From the NCBI RefSeq assembly GCF_963667735.1, contig NZ_OY763919.1:868001-932000 (forward strand): a stretch of DNA of 64,000 nucleotides. Reading direction: 5' to 3'. The translations under genes and the position numbers were made by a program. The DNA comes from an uncultured Methanoregula sp. (GTDB lineage Archaea; Halobacteriota; Methanomicrobia; Methanomicrobiales; Methanospirillaceae). Positions 1 through 7,656 of this stretch are shown here, piece after piece. Below the pieces are notes generated by a model. That model was not told the DNA's origin. It saw only the letters and a list, made by a program, of their open reading frames with translations, and searched no databases. Every line of letters starts with the position of its first letter. Position 1 is the first letter of the stretch.

Positions 1-556
1 GGGAAGGACCGGTCCCGTTGGCTGATGGGGTTGACGTAAAGACAATATTGGGGAACGAGTGCTCCTCGACAACAAGGGGATTGAGCGACCCGTTGGGAGT
101 CAGGACCTGGGTTGTACCGAAGACCCAGGCCGCGGTGATATTCTCGGCCTGCTGCGGGTTCTCGTTGACCCTGTCGACACCAGCCGTTGTGAGTGCCGAG
201 AGCAGAGCAGCAATTTCAGGGTATTGTCTTATCGTCTTGTTACTGAGGACGAGAACACAGCAGGGGGTTGCAGCCCATTTCCCCGGCGGGGGAAGGTCAT
301 CGGCGGTTGCCACGCGGTTCCCGATACCGGCCAGCTCTGCATCCGACACAACCGGCTCCCACATGATGAAGGCATCGATCTGGTTGGTGTCGAGCAGCTG
401 GAGCATGGATCCGGATGAGGCGTACAGGAGCTCTGCTGATGGATCGGTATCAGCCAAACGGGCCTGTGAAGGGAACGCACAACCAAACAGGAGGATCCCT
501 GACAGGAGAACAAAGACCAGCAGAATCGTTCCAATCAGGACGGTAGATCTCCTCAT
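1..556 (-). CDS. ABC-type substrate-binding protein, SsuA/NMT1-like (C-terminus beyond window)
   Basis: Reading leftward from ATG at 556, the frame stays open to the window edge (185 codons). An N-terminal hydrophobic stretch (residues about 6-25) ends in LLFGC, which resembles a lipobox, so the product is probably a membrane-anchored extracellular lipoprotein. The segment DAFIMWEPV is typical of the NMT1/SsuA family of nitrate/sulfonate/taurine or pyrimidine-precursor binding proteins. Oddly it comes only about 60 residues after the start, whereas a normal family member has most of lobe I before it. The protein may therefore be rearranged, repeated downstream, or truncated. It follows the redox operon in the same direction after a 134 bp gap. 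Ligand unknown. Confidence 0.65.
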   Translation of the reverse strand, partial: MRRSTVLIGTILLVFVLLSGILLFGCAFPSQARLADTDPSAELLYASSGSMLQLLDTNQIDAFIMWEPVVSDAELAGIGNRVATADDLPPPGKWAATPCCVLVLSNKTIRQYPEIAALLSALTTAGVDRVNENPQQAENITAAWVFGTTQVLTPNGSLNPLVVEEHSFPNIVFTSTPSANGTGPS

Positions 557-690
557 AATTCAGTATCTCTTCTGGAAGTATTATTCTGATTCAATAAGAG
601 TGTGGCGAAACGTCTCCTGTTTTCCGGTAAAACGGGGGACACTGCAAGGAGTGATGAAAAAGGGGAATTGACGTTAAAATTAAAGACCGG

Positions 691-1257
691 TTACCGGATC
701 CACGTCACCTTCGGCGCATGCTTGTCATGGGCTTCGGGAGTCTCATCGGGGTATCCGAAAACGATGGTGCCGACCGGGCTGTAACCCTCCGGGATCCGGA
801 ACCCCGCCATGATCTCTTTGTTGTCATAGGCAACTTCCGTTGACCCGATCCAACAGCTCCCGATGCCGAGGGCATGGGCAGCAAGCATCAGGTTCTCCGC
901 ACAGAGGGAGCAGTCGATCTCCCGAAACCGGCTCCCGCTCTTCCCGATGACCATGATGACCGTCGGTGCGTGGTAATAGATCGAGTACCCGGGGCTCTCC
1001 AGGAGCCTCCGGAATTCATCCGACATACCGTCGTGGGCATCTTTCATGAGCGAGATCATGATGGGTTTGCAGTAGTCCGAAACTCCGGCCAAGAACTTCT
1101 GGTCCTGGACAACGACAAACGCCCAGGGCTGGAGGGCAAGGGCGGATGGTGCGTACGTCCCAGCGAGGAGGATCTTATCCAGCACCGCATCGGGTATCTG
1201 TTTGTCCTTGAATTTCCTGACACTGCGGCGGGTCATTATTGCTTCAAGTGCTTCCAT
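691..1257 (-). CDS. Nitroreductase family protein (last gene of redox operon)
   Basis: This 188-residue FMN-dependent nitroreductase-fold protein begins with the family signature RRSVRKF (residues about 9-15), followed by the PSALALQPWAF segment that lines the flavin pocket. It ends with the GYPDE-type C-terminal strand. Family members reduce nitro compounds, quinones or flavins with NAD(P)H as soluble dimers. I chose ATG at 1257 because AAGGAG lies 11 bases upstream; an in-frame GTG 12 bases earlier would overlap that site. It is the ninth and last gene of the minus-strand redox cluster, 57 bp after an Isf-like gene. Substrate unknown. Confidence 0.88.
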   Translation of the reverse strand: MEALEAIMTRRSVRKFKDKQIPDAVLDKILLAGTYAPSALALQPWAFVVVQDQKFLAGVSDYCKPIMISLMKDAHDGMSDEFRRLLESPGYSIYYHAPTVIMVIGKSGSRFREIDCSLCAENLMLAAHALGIGSCWIGSTEVAYDNKEIMAGFRIPEGYSPVGTIVFGYPDETPEAHDKHAPKVTWIR

Positions 1258-1314
1258 GTTCCTTATCACTCCTTAATTCTGACAGATTGCTTGGGTATAT
1301 CAGTTTATTCATTG

Positions 1315-1881
1315 CTACAGCAGTTCCCTGCCGATACGGTACGCCTCTTCCATGAGGTCTGTTTTCCCTTCAACCGGTGGTTTCATCCCGGCATCGAGAT
1401 CGCAGGCAAGCATATGATCCTGAACAGCAAGGCCGGTCAGCCCCACCATCTGCATGAACGTTTGGACCGGGGTCTCGAACAACCGGGCATCCGGCTGGTT
1501 CTGCGTGAAAATGAACGAAATCTTCTTTCCCGGTGTCATCTTCGGCTTTAAGGTCATACCGATATACGGGAAGAGGCGATCGAGCCAGACCTTGGTCTGG
1601 GCAGTGACTCCAGCGAAATAGATGGGGGTGGCGATAATGATGCCATCGGCCTCCTTCATATGCTCGTGAACCTTCTGCATGTCGTCTTTTACAGCGCATT
1701 CGGCCACATCATTCTTCTTGCACCAGTAACAGGCCTGGCATCCCCGGATCTTCAGATCGTTGAGGAAGACAGTCGTTGTTTCTATTCCCTTTTCATTCAG
1801 TGCCCGTTCAGCTTCCGCTGCAAGGATTGCGGTACTGCCCTTCTTCCTGGGACTCCCGATAATTATGAGTGCTTTTCTCAT
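1315..1881 (-). CDS. Iron-sulfur flavoprotein (Isf-like), flavodoxin fold, copy 1
   Basis: The 188-residue protein starts with the FMN phosphate loop IIIGSPRKKGST and has the flavodoxin-fold segment ATPIYFAGVTAQTK. Between them lies a compact cysteine motif, C48-x2-C51-x2-C54-x7-C62. This matches the [4Fe-4S]-binding pattern of Methanosarcina Isf, a protein that passes ferredoxin electrons through FMN. I infer a cytosolic FMN/[4Fe-4S] electron carrier or reductase. It sits 33 bp after a nitroreductase gene and 57 bp before another, one of three Isf-type paralogues in the operon. Confidence 0.87.
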   Translation of the reverse strand: MRKALIIIGSPRKKGSTAILAAEAERALNEKGIETTTVFLNDLKIRGCQACYWCKKNDVAECAVKDDMQKVHEHMKEADGIIIATPIYFAGVTAQTKVWLDRLFPYIGMTLKPKMTPGKKISFIFTQNQPDARLFETPVQTFMQMVGLTGLAVQDHMLACDLDAGMKPPVEGKTDLMEEAYRIGRELL

Positions 1882-1914
1882 ATTTTTCTCCTGTTTTATT
1901 GAAACAGCGGTTGG

Positions 1915-2505
1915 TTACTCCACCCACCGCACATTTTGCTCCAGCGCCGGGTCGAGCCGCGGGGGTGCTTCCGGAACGCCATCGGGCCAACCCAGCGGTG
2001 TGACCGCTACGATCTCCTTCTCGTTTGGGATTTGCAGGATCCTGCGCAGTGCCTTCTCGTCATTGAGCGGACCGGTCATCCAGCAGGTGCCAAGCCCGAG
2101 CGCGGTTGCAGCGAGGAGGAGGTTCTGCATGGCGGCACTTGCACTCTCGAGGTTTGCCCGCTGGAAATCCGGTGTTTCCGCTGTATCGGTCAGGACGACA
2201 ATCACCACGGGTGCTCCCCCGTAGGTGGCCGCGAACCGGACGAACTCCTCGCGGGTGAACGGGGATCCCCGCATCCGGGACGAGTCCCAGTTCCGGGTGT
2301 ACTCCTCGATAATTCGCCCGAAACTCTTCCCCATCTCATCAATCTTCTTTCCGGTCACGACAACAAACTGCCACTGCTGGCGATTCATGGCAGAGGGCGC
2401 CCAGTTGGCGGCATCGAGGATGGTGCAGATATCTTCCCTACTGACAGGCTCAGGGAGGTACCGGCGGATTGCCCTCCGCTGATGGATCGCTTCCAGGACA
2501 TCCAT
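1915..2505 (-). CDS. Nitroreductase family protein (second copy)
   Basis: The 196-residue protein has the nitroreductase N-terminus (VLEAIHQRRAIRRYLPEPVS), the pocket segment ANWAPSAMNRQQWQF, and the late GLGTCWMTGPLN motif. It should bind FMN and reduce small electrophiles or another flavoprotein. I chose ATG at 2505 because the family N-terminus starts there and the preceding Isf gene stops at 2511-2513, only 5 bp away. A longer in-frame reading into that gene has no family similarity. The tight spacing implies cotranscription and probably coupled translation. Confidence 0.88.
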   Translation of the reverse strand: MDVLEAIHQRRAIRRYLPEPVSREDICTILDAANWAPSAMNRQQWQFVVVTGKKIDEMGKSFGRIIEEYTRNWDSSRMRGSPFTREEFVRFAATYGGAPVVIVVLTDTAETPDFQRANLESASAAMQNLLLAATALGLGTCWMTGPLNDEKALRRILQIPNEKEIVAVTPLGWPDGVPEAPPRLDPALEQNVRWVE

Positions 2506-2510
2506 TCCGG

Positions 2511-3194
2511 TTACCCTTCCTGTGCAGGTTCTCCGGTTTTCGGGGAGAGCCCGGCCTTTGCGATCCGTGCGCCCAGGTCGAATGCCCGTTTGCAATCCTG
2601 GGGGAAGATCGTCCTCCGGCGTTCCTTTCGCTCCTCCGGGTCGAAATAGCTGAAGACCATCTTGTCGTAGTCTTCGAACTGGAGGGTCTCGTTGCAGAAG
2701 AGGGATTCTGACTGCCCGAACATCATCTTCAGAACGGTCGCGTTCGCCGTAATGTGCGGACCGTAATTCTCCTTCATCAACTGCTCGGAGACGTTCATGG
2801 TGTAGATGAACGCTGTGGGGATCTGCCGCGGAGCAAGGGACTGCGGGGGCCGGGTGTAGGTCAGGTTCGGGAAGAGAAGGCGTTCCATGAACGACCGCAT
2901 CTCGCCGGTTACCATCCCGAAATAGATAGGCGAGCCGAGTATGAGGGCATCGGCACCTTCGATCTTCTCAAGAACGGAAGTCAGTCCGTCCTTCATGGCA
3001 CATTTCCCGTAACTTTTCCCGCCTTTGAGCTTGCAGGCAAAACAGCTGGTGCAGCCTTTGTAGTCCAGGTCGTAGAGGTGAACGAGCTCGATATCAGCCC
3101 CCTGCGATGCCGCCCCTTCGAGGGCATGTTCAAGCAGCGTTGCAGTATTCCACTTCTTTCGTGGACTTCCGTTGATAGCAATGATTTTTCCCAT
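2511..3194 (-). CDS. Iron-sulfur flavoprotein (Isf-like), copy 2
   Basis: A 227-residue flavodoxin-fold protein with the FMN loop IAINGSPRKKWNTAT and GSPIYFGMVTGEMRSF. Four cysteines (C48, C51, C54, C65) give C-x2-C-x2-C-x10-C, an Isf-like iron-sulfur motif with a slightly longer last spacing than its two neighbours. It has a longer C-terminus (residues about 120-227, with YDKMVFSYFDPEERKERR) than copy 1. The gene lies 16 bp after the tandem carboxymuconolactone decarboxylase gene and 5 bp before a nitroreductase. It probably relays one- or two-electron reduction to partner flavoproteins. Partners unproven. Confidence 0.85.
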   Translation of the reverse strand: MGKIIAINGSPRKKWNTATLLEHALEGAASQGADIELVHLYDLDYKGCTSCFACKLKGGKSYGKCAMKDGLTSVLEKIEGADALILGSPIYFGMVTGEMRSFMERLLFPNLTYTRPPQSLAPRQIPTAFIYTMNVSEQLMKENYGPHITANATVLKMMFGQSESLFCNETLQFEDYDKMVFSYFDPEERKERRRTIFPQDCKRAFDLGARIAKAGLSPKTGEPAQEG

Positions 3195-3210
3195 ACGTAA
3201 ACTCCTGCGT

Positions 3211-3990
3211 TCAGCCTTCTTTCAAGGCGTTGACAACCTCTCGGGTGGCAAGGATCCCGTTCAGAGCCGCCGGGAATCCTGCATAAATGGAGACGAGCAG
3301 CATGATCTCTACGATCTCCTCTTCAGCGAGGCCGGCCCGGAGGCCGCCACCGATATGGAACCGGAGCTGGGACGGGGCGGTTCCCATTGCCGCGAGCGCT
3401 GCGATGGTGGCCGCCTGCCGGTTCCGGAGAGGGAGGAGGCCCCGGGCATAGATGTCCCCGTACCCGAACGCGATAACGTATCGCGTGATATCCGGGTTGA
3501 TCGGGTCAAAGGTCTCTTTGAGCACCCGCTCCTGGTCCGGAGCAATCTGCGAGAGCAGCTTCTTCCCGCGCTCGTACCTGCCTTCCGAACCGGCATGGAG
3601 GGACGCTGTTGAAAGGGTCCTGCCGGTCTCCTGCACTACCTCCAGCAGGATCTTGAACGCATTCAGAGTTGCCGGGAACCCTGCGTACCCGCACATCTGG
3701 ATGATCACTTCGCGGATCTCCTCGGGTGTGCAGCCGACATGGAGGGCTGCGTGGATGTGGACCCTGAGCTGGGGCGCAGCTGTACCCATCGCAGTCAGGG
3801 CGGCCACAACGGCCAGCTCCTTCATTGTGTTGTCGAGCCTGTCCCGGGCATAGATCTCCCCAAACGAGTACTCGATGAGATACCGGGCCAGGTCCGGGCA
3901 GACAACGTTCAAGGCCTCTTCCACCTTGACGCCGGCTTCGCCGTCGATCTCAAGCAGTTTCTTCCTTCCGATTGTTGCGTAATCTGTCAT
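3211..3990 (-). CDS. Tandem carboxymuconolactone decarboxylase (CMD) domain protein
   Basis: The 259-residue protein is a head-to-tail duplication of the CMD/AhpD-like all-helical domain. Repeat 1 (about residues 20-120) contains ELAVVAALTAMGTAAPQLRVH and CGYAGFPATLNA. Repeat 2 (about 155-255) contains AATIAALAAMGTAPSQLRFH and YAGFPAALNG. Neither repeat has the CxxC pair of AhpD peroxidases, so this looks like the gamma-carboxymuconolactone decarboxylase-like branch, whose functions in methanogens are largely unknown. It lies between an Old Yellow Enzyme gene (27 bp upstream) and an Isf gene (16 bp downstream). This points to a role in the same redox pathway rather than in aromatic catabolism, for which no other gene is present. 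Confidence 0.88.
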   Translation of the reverse strand: MTDYATIGRKKLLEIDGEAGVKVEEALNVVCPDLARYLIEYSFGEIYARDRLDNTMKELAVVAALTAMGTAAPQLRVHIHAALHVGCTPEEIREVIIQMCGYAGFPATLNAFKILLEVVQETGRTLSTASLHAGSEGRYERGKKLLSQIAPDQERVLKETFDPINPDITRYVIAFGYGDIYARGLLPLRNRQAATIAALAAMGTAPSQLRFHIGGGLRAGLAEEEIVEIMLLVSIYAGFPAALNGILATREVVNALKEG

Positions 3991-4017
3991 TTTGCTCTCC
4001 GTAATTCATTCGTGTCA

Positions 4018-5049
4018 TCATATCTCCCCGACAGGGGATTCCCTGAGGGGGCAGACGTTTCCGTCCGGCTGCTTCCTGCACGCATCGCAGGAGATGCATG
4101 CAGCCGGCTGTTCAGGATTTTTTCTCCAGAAGTCAGCCAGGTCGGGCTGCCGCAGGAACGGACGGGAAAGGGAGAAATGACTGATCCCGGTGGTGTTCAG
4201 GAGTTCTGTCATAACCGACGGCGTCCGGTTCAATCCTACCAGAATCACCGGAATTTCGGTGATCCGGGCAATCTCGCTTGCATAATCCCGGAAGACCGAT
4301 TCCCTATAGGGCAACGCTTCGGGAGGGAACGGCATGGTGTTGATCCCGCCGGATACTTCGATGGCGCTGATCCCGTGTTCTGCAAACTGCCGGCAGACCT
4401 CGCGGCAGGCATCCCAGACCCCATCACCCTCTTCAAAATCCGAGCAGTTGATCTTGACAAGGATGTGAAAATCCACCCCGGTTCTTTTCCGGATCTCCCC
4501 TGCGATCCCAAGGAGGAAGCGTATCCGGTTCTCCACCGTCCCGCCGTACTCATCGGTTCGCAAATTCCTCCTGGCATTCAGGAACTGGCTTAAGAAGTAG
4601 CCATGCGCTGCATGGATCTCCACGCCATCAAAACCCGCCAGCTGGGCCCGGATGGCTGCATCCCCGAATTTCCTGACCAGAGATTCTATCTCATCCCGGG
4701 AGGGATCAGCTGGATTCCAGAATGCCCCGTTTTGACCGGGAAATACGAGCTGCAGGATGACAGGGGCACCTGCATCGTGAATGGGCCGGACAAGCCCGCG
4801 ATATCCAGGAATACAGGTGTCATCGGAGATCGAGAGCATGCCGGGGACGCGGGTGGTATCTCCTGTGATCGTAGTGGCGCTCACAATGATGAGCCCTGTC
4901 CCGCCAAGCGCCAGATCCCGATAGACATTCATGAGCCGGGGGGTCGGCTGGCCGGCTTCATCGGCCATGGCCTCCCAGGTGGCCGACCGGACAAGCCGGT
5001 TTTTCAGCCTGAGGTTCCCGATACTTGTCTCATCGAAGAGGGACTTCAT
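4018..5049 (-). CDS. NADH:flavin oxidoreductase / Old Yellow Enzyme family, with C-terminal cysteine cluster
   Basis: The 343-residue TIM-barrel flavoprotein has the OYE hallmarks: an N-terminal strand IGNLRLKNRLVRSAT, the substrate-binding HAAHGYFLSQFLN, and EYGGTVENRIRF. Such enzymes reduce activated C=C bonds or nitro groups using FMN. The C-terminus carries CISCDACRKQPDGNVC, a CxxCxxC-x8-C array that could bind an iron-sulfur cluster, as in the 2,4-dienoyl-CoA reductase branch. The FAD/NAD(P) half of that branch is absent, so reduction would have to come from ferredoxin or a partner flavoprotein. The gene is 7 bp after the ferredoxin-nitroreductase. Confidence 0.9.
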   Translation of the reverse strand: MKSLFDETSIGNLRLKNRLVRSATWEAMADEAGQPTPRLMNVYRDLALGGTGLIIVSATTITGDTTRVPGMLSISDDTCIPGYRGLVRPIHDAGAPVILQLVFPGQNGAFWNPADPSRDEIESLVRKFGDAAIRAQLAGFDGVEIHAAHGYFLSQFLNARRNLRTDEYGGTVENRIRFLLGIAGEIRKRTGVDFHILVKINCSDFEEGDGVWDACREVCRQFAEHGISAIEVSGGINTMPFPPEALPYRESVFRDYASEIARITEIPVILVGLNRTPSVMTELLNTTGISHFSLSRPFLRQPDLADFWRKNPEQPAACISCDACRKQPDGNVCPLRESPVGEI

Positions 5050-5056
5050 GAAACTC

Positions 5057-5890
5057 CTATTTCCAGGTTACCTGCAGGGGTTTCCTTCGGGGAATGCCGT
5101 AGATTTTGTACTGCGGGTTGCCGAACATCAGAGCATAGGCACTCCTGCGCCCGTCCGGAATGCCGAGTTCCTTCTGGAGCGGCTCATAGGACATTGCTGC
5201 TCCTGCAACAAATCCTGCCCAGCAGACCCCGATACCGAACGCCGGTGCCGCCACATCGAAGTGCGTGAGGGCGATAATAGCATCGGTCTGACCAACCGGA
5301 TTGCCATCCAGGAGTGTGCCGTCCGGGACATGGGCAAAGAGGAGGTGCGGGGCTCCGCGGCAGATGACATCGTTCCCTGCATCCCACGAAGCGATCAGGA
5401 ACGGCACATAGCTACTCATCGGGTGGTTTGAACCGCTAAGGGTCTTCATCCACTCGACGGTCAGAGCGGCTATCTTCTTCACTTTCTCACGATCTTGGAC
5501 AACAATCCACTCCACCGGTTGCTTGTTGCCACCCGTGGCAGCATATCTCGCAATATCGAGAACCTCGAGGATCTTCTCCTTTGGCACCGGGTCCTTCGTG
5601 AAATGCCGTACAGAGCGCCTTTTCCTCAGGTAATATCCCATATCTTCTGACGCAATTGTCCCCGCACCGGAAGGCAGGGGCACCCTCTCGTCCGGTCGCT
5701 CGTTCAAAAGGAGCGCCTGCGACGGGCAGTAGACTTCGCAGTGCCCGCACCGGATGCACATACCGGCTTTTGCTTCCGGCACTTTCGGCAGGGTGTTCTC
5801 ATCGGCAGGGTCAATGAGCCCCATGGTGCAGGCATTCGAGCAGATCCCGCACCGGGAGCAGAGGTTCTGGTCAACAAGTATCGTGGTCAT
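5057..5890 (-). CDS. Nitroreductase fused to an N-terminal 2x[4Fe-4S] ferredoxin domain
   Basis: Residues 1-60 form a bacterial-type ferredoxin with two complete cluster motifs: C11-x2-C14-x2-C17-x3-C21 and C45-x2-C48-x2-C51-x3-C55. Residues about 85-277 are a nitroreductase domain starting YYLRKRRSVRHFTKDPVP. The architecture lets a low-potential electron donor feed FMN directly. The last base of its stop region reads into the next unit with only 7 bp to the OYE gene. Its start ATGA overlaps the stop of the upstream Isf gene by 4 bp, a sign of translational coupling. Substrate unknown. Confidence 0.92.
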   Translation of the reverse strand: MTTILVDQNLCSRCGICSNACTMGLIDPADENTLPKVPEAKAGMCIRCGHCEVYCPSQALLLNERPDERVPLPSGAGTIASEDMGYYLRKRRSVRHFTKDPVPKEKILEVLDIARYAATGGNKQPVEWIVVQDREKVKKIAALTVEWMKTLSGSNHPMSSYVPFLIASWDAGNDVICRGAPHLLFAHVPDGTLLDGNPVGQTDAIIALTHFDVAAPAFGIGVCWAGFVAGAAMSYEPLQKELGIPDGRRSAYALMFGNPQYKIYGIPRRKPLQVTWK

Positions 5891-6531
5891 GATCTGGTCT
5901 CTTTTTTCTTTTTCGTCATTCTGTTATCGGTACGCGAGGGGGTTTGTGGTTTCAGGGGGTGTTCATTCAGGATAGTTGCGAGCCGGGCCATGGTCTGCCC
6001 GACCTTCTCTGCATGAGCGATACCCTCCTCATCCCGCTCGACATCCCCGATGTCCCGACCGATCCCGATGCAAGGAAGACCGGGAACCACCATCTCGTTG
6101 GCAAGGAAAAAATGGAGCATCGTATCGAAGGTCCTGCTGGCACCGGCGCGCCGGACAGCTACTGCAGCGTTCCCCACTTTTCCAGAGAGCGGGTGCCCGT
6201 TGGCATGCGAGACAAACCCAGCCCGATCGATAAGCGCTTTCATCTCGGAGGTGACATCCAGAAAATACACAGGTGACCCCAGGATAATCCCGTCCGCATC
6301 GATCATCTTCCGGATACAGGTATTCACGAGGTCGTCATCGATGACACATTTCCCGTCCCGGTTCTCGAAGCATTTCATACACGAGGTGCAGCCGTGGATC
6401 TTCTTTCCGGCCAGTTGGATGGTCTCGGTTTCGATCCCTGCATTCTCACATTCCCTGAGAATATGCCGGATAAGGATGGAGGTGTTCCCGTCTTTCCGGG
6501 GACTCCCGTTGATTGCAAGTACTTTTGTCAT
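5887..6531 (-). CDS. Iron-sulfur flavoprotein (Isf-like), copy 3
   Basis: The 214-residue protein begins MTKVLAINGSPRKDGNTS, the FMN phosphate loop. It carries C48-x2-C51-x2-C54-x7-C62, the same positions as copy 1, then GSPVYFLDVTSEMKALIDR. It probably holds FMN and a [4Fe-4S] cluster. I chose ATG at 6531 because the FMN loop starts there and the flavin reductase gene stops at 6536, 4 bp away. The C-terminus is lysine-rich (KKKKETRS). It overlaps the ferredoxin-nitroreductase start by 4 bp, so these two are likely made together and may form an electron-transfer pair. Confidence 0.88.
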   Translation of the reverse strand: MTKVLAINGSPRKDGNTSILIRHILRECENAGIETETIQLAGKKIHGCTSCMKCFENRDGKCVIDDDLVNTCIRKMIDADGIILGSPVYFLDVTSEMKALIDRAGFVSHANGHPLSGKVGNAAVAVRRAGASRTFDTMLHFFLANEMVVPGLPCIGIGRDIGDVERDEEGIAHAEKVGQTMARLATILNEHPLKPQTPSRTDNRMTKKKKETRS

Positions 6532-6535
6532 GGTA

Positions 6536-7099
6536 TCAGCGCTGGACCAGTTTCTTCCCGGCACCCCAGGCATCTCCGGCATACTTCCCGAGGGACCAGT
6601 AGCGGTTGTCAGGCATGGTCAGGAAGAGAGGATCGATCACCGGGAAATCCGGCCGGCCGTCCTTCACCACCCGCCCGTCAGCATACACTCCCGCAATCTC
6701 TCCGATAAAGAGCCGGTGGGTTGGAAGCGGCACGCTCTGTACGAGCCGGCATTCAAGGGTCACCGGGCACTCCCGGATCATGGGTGCGGTCTTCTGGGAG
6801 CCATAGAACACATCGAAAACCTGCGATTTATCGGTTTTTTGTCCTGAAACAATGCCGCAGTAATCAGTCTTTTCCAGCAGATCCAAAGAGGGAATGTTCA
6901 CCGAGAAGGTCTTTGTCTCTTCGATGCCTTTGACCGTGTAGTGGTTGTTCGCGATCCCGCAGGCGATCATGGGGGGATTGCCATTTGCCCGGGTAATCCA
7001 GCCCACTGCCATGAAATTTGCTTTCCCTGCTATCTGTGTCCCGACCAGCACCACCGGCATCGGGATAAAGAAGTTGAGTCCAATCGGTATCTTTTCCAT
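6536..7099 (-). CDS. Flavin reductase-like / flavoredoxin family protein (first gene of redox operon)
   Basis: The 187-residue protein matches the flavin reductase-like (split-barrel FMN-binding) family: an N-terminal strand PMPVVLVGTQIAGKANFMAV, TRANGNPPMIACGI, and TFSVNIPS. The family includes flavoredoxins and NAD(P)H:FMN reductases. A clear GAGGAG ribosome site precedes ATG 7099. It is the promoter-proximal gene of a nine-gene run and diverges from the HxlR gene across 170 bp, so it may be the regulator's most direct target. It could supply reduced FMN to, or exchange electrons with, the downstream flavoproteins. Confidence 0.87.
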   Translation of the reverse strand: MEKIPIGLNFFIPMPVVLVGTQIAGKANFMAVGWITRANGNPPMIACGIANNHYTVKGIEETKTFSVNIPSLDLLEKTDYCGIVSGQKTDKSQVFDVFYGSQKTAPMIRECPVTLECRLVQSVPLPTHRLFIGEIAGVYADGRVVKDGRPDFPVIDPLFLTMPDNRYWSLGKYAGDAWGAGKKLVQR

Positions 7100-7269
7100 G
7101 ATCTCTCCTCACTCCGCTGCCTGCGGGAGTGCCGGCCAGAAAACCATACCCAGGCAGAATGCACAGGATTCTTCTGAAAGGGCAATCTGAACCATTAGAT
7201 TAAAATCGGCCTTAACTGAATATATAGGAAATACAGGTATTATTGAAATCAACTTCCATTGAGGTAACC
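7100..7269. promoter_or_regulatory. Divergent promoter region between redox operon and hxlR-type gene
   Basis: A TATA-like GAATATATAG at about 7218-7227 is suitably placed for the rightward regulator gene. TTTTAATC on the minus strand at about 7198-7205 could serve the leftward operon. An inverted repeat CACTCC-N10-GGAGTG (7110-7131) lies just in front of the flavin reductase start and could be an operator or 5' leader structure. Positions are seen; the roles are inferred. Confidence 0.4.
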
Positions 7270-7656
7270 ATGATGTATACGAAGAACGGGAAGACCTATC
7301 ACTGTACGGTTGAAGCAGCACTTGACGTGATCGGCGGGAAATGGAAGCCGATAATACTCTGGCACCTCAACGGCAACGTGCTCCGGTTCAGCGAGCTGCA
7401 GAAAGGATTGCCCGGCGTCAATTCAAAGATGCTCACCAAACAACTCCGGGAGCTTGAGGAGGACGGGGTTATCCGGCGGACTGTCTATGCCGAGGTACCC
7501 CCCCGGGTGGAATATGCCATAACGGATTTCGGAAAGACCGTGCTCCCGATCTTGGAGGCGCTCTGCATCTGGGGAGCACATTATCTCAACTCTGATAAAG
7601 AGGGAGGGGAGGAGATCTCGTCTCCGTGTCCGGCAAAAAAGATGCTGAAACACTGA
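7270..7656 (+). CDS. HxlR-family winged-helix transcriptional regulator
   Basis: The 128-residue protein has the HxlR signature ALDVIGGKWKPIILWHL, followed by RFSELQKGLPGVNSKMLTKQ and the wing VPPRVEYAITDFGKTV. HxlR proteins bind DNA as dimers, and several (YodB, HypR, QorR) sense quinones, aldehydes or disulfide stress through a cysteine just before the IGGKWK helix. Here Cys12 (in YHCTVEAA) is at that place. The start is ATG 7270 (or 7273), preceded by GAGGT at 7261. It diverges from nine redox genes and is the obvious candidate to control them. Confidence 0.92.
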   Translation: MMYTKNGKTYHCTVEAALDVIGGKWKPIILWHLNGNVLRFSELQKGLPGVNSKMLTKQLRELEEDGVIRRTVYAEVPPRVEYAITDFGKTVLPILEALCIWGAHYLNSDKEGGEEISSPCPAKKMLKH

